Of a DNA stretch of 64,000 nt, positions 62,791 to 64,000 are shown piece by piece. The position numbers and the translations under genes are program-made. Under the pieces are notes generated by a model, which saw only the letters and a program-made list of their open reading frames with translations, was not told the DNA's origin and ran no database searches. Source of the DNA: Xestospongia muta (lineage: Eukaryota; Porifera; Demospongiae; Haplosclerida; Petrosiidae); the NCBI GenBank assembly GCA_963693285.1, contig OY848919.1, forward strand, positions 12,795,639 to 12,859,638. The letters run 5' to 3'. The first letter of the stretch is position 1, and each line of letters opens with the position of its first letter.

Positions 62791-63788
62791 TGAGCATCGC
62801 AAAGTGACGTGAAGGAGCCTCAAACTCCAACTGTTGTTGAATCAAGGCTTAGAACATATGCCCATATATGGACATAACTGTTTTGCATTTTAATAGCTTC
62901 TGGGCTGTAACCTCTTAGTTGGGTGTGCTAGAAATAGATAAATTTAATGCTGCAATCTTATCTGCTTTTGAAAGAAAGTATATGAGCAGCAGCAACAGTT
63001 GACACCAGAGCATTCTTGTCTAAGCTAGCGATCTTATCATTATATTCCGACACAAGGTACTCCAAAGTGTACTAGTGTTCTGTGTGGACAAGGTGTCACA
63101 AGCCATAGTGCCTACTTCCTTGTACCATGCAGCAATGAAACGACCAAAACGAAGCAGTATAGAGCAGTGACTCCCTAGTACCTCTCCTTAAGAAGCAGTA
63201 AAAACAGTAAACTGAGTAAAGACAGATTGGTTGTAGCCCACATTTGTAAGACAAACTCTTATATGATCTTCAGAGGATTACATCCATTAGGAAACACCTT
63301 TGAACAAATGACTTCATTAGCACAGGCTGCAAGTAGTTGAGCCAACACCTAACATTATTGGCAATACTTTAGTACATAAACAAATAAGTCAATATAAATT
63401 GAAAACATTCACCCCATATTATATTATGGGTGTTGTCAGTAGCTGTGGTTACTGTGTCATTACATGATTTCCTTTGTAGACTGGGTGTGTGATATCTTAA
63501 TGTCATCTGTTCCATCTAACTCCATTAAACCACCATCATAACATTAGATGTACATATATGTACATGTAATGTTTAAGTAGATAAATGGAATTAAAAGTGA
63601 GTACTTTATGTAGCATTTTCTGATTGAAGTGTCTAAATAGTTCTGTTTATATCAAAAAAGAAGATATTTATTTCTTAATTGGGCAACGTCATTAATAACA
63701 CATGTCATTATGACTAAATGAACCAAATTATTTGTCAGGAAAATTTATAATTGTAGCATTGAAATAAGGATAGACAAAACCATAAGTG
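62791..63788. other. Intergenic array repeat
   Basis: Shares blocks with 57,370-58,230 and 49,300-49,960. No gene seen. Confidence 0.6.
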
Positions 63789-64000
63789 TTAATTAATAGT
63801 GTCACAATTATCAGCAGTAAAACCAGCACAAAGGGTAGTTAGATTCAACCGTGGATTGACAAGAGGAAGGGAGATATGGTGTATAACACCATTTCTAGCT
63901 GGGATGTCCCTCTGTTTTATAACAGCACCAGTGGTACCCACACCAATAGCATCATCACCAACAGTGATAGGGATCTTGTTACACTTCTTGTACCAATATC
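63789..64000 (-). CDS. EMI-FAS1-FAS1 gene F5, last-exon part only
   Basis: Minus strand from the window edge encodes KKCNKIPITVGDDAIGVGTT, then RNGVIHHISLPLVN and CAGFTADNCDTIN with TAA at 63,789-63,791. It is nearly the same as F4. The rest of the gene lies beyond the window, so its integrity cannot be judged. Confidence 0.8.
   Translation of the reverse strand, partial: YWYKKCNKIPITVGDDAIGVGTTGAVIKQRDIPARNGVIHHISLPLVNPRLNLTTLCAGFTADNCDTIN

Overview
The window looks like animal nuclear DNA from an AT-rich, intron-dense genome with very short introns (mostly 40-350 bases, GT/AG). The gene set (CBP/p300, FRG1, a NEK1-type kinase, a G/I-type cyclin, EMI/FAS1 matrix proteins, Roc-COR proteins with ZU5 and CARD domains) fits an early-branching metazoan. 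My best guess is a demosponge such as Amphimedon; this is inference, not a database match. I found no rRNA, tRNA, CRISPR array or bacterial feature. Exon chains below were built by hand from splice sites and reading phase; the four main chains close exactly in frame.

Region 1, bases 1-34,850, is a tandem array of CBP/p300-derived genes interleaved with Roc-COR/CARD genes. Copy C (25.4-34.85 kb) is a complete 24-exon CBP/p300 with TAZ1, KIX, bromodomain, RING/PHD, HAT, ZZ, TAZ2 and NCBD. Copy A (start of window to 13.8 kb) is a near-identical p300 body that runs in frame into a Roc-COR-ZU5-CARD-CARD gene, but it carries a Tyr-to-Cys change at the HAT catalytic tyrosine and a stop codon in Roc. 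Copy B (17.4-22.3 kb) is a compact chimera with an open frame across nine exons: p300-like N-terminus, TAZ2, KIX (order reversed from p300), Roc, COR, CARD, about 1180 aa. The tails of the A and B units (about 14.0-17.26 and 22.6-24.98 kb) are copies of one another and hold decayed 5' fragments of N-acetylglucosamine-6-phosphate deacetylase (AMDHD2) facing the p300 starts across a shared promoter.

Region 2, 35.4-46.4 kb, is ordinary single-copy gene space: FRG1 (+), a G/I-type cyclin (-), and a NEK1-type kinase (+). The cyclin and NEK1 start about 200 bases apart, so they probably share a divergent promoter. Several minisatellites sit in introns and intergenic DNA here.

Region 3, 47.3-64.0 kb, is a minus-strand tandem array of secreted EMI-FAS1-FAS1 (periostin/TGFBI-like) genes. 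It has one divergent member, three close copies (one with a stop codon), one copy cut by the window end, two internally deleted relics, and several stray last-exon fragments. A 5'-truncated LINE with clear target-site duplications was inserted once and then duplicated with its flank.

The strongest candidate for an undescribed system is the repeated joining of transcription-coactivator docking domains (TAZ2, KIX) to a Roc-COR GTPase with CARD tails, seen in two different arrangements in adjacent units.
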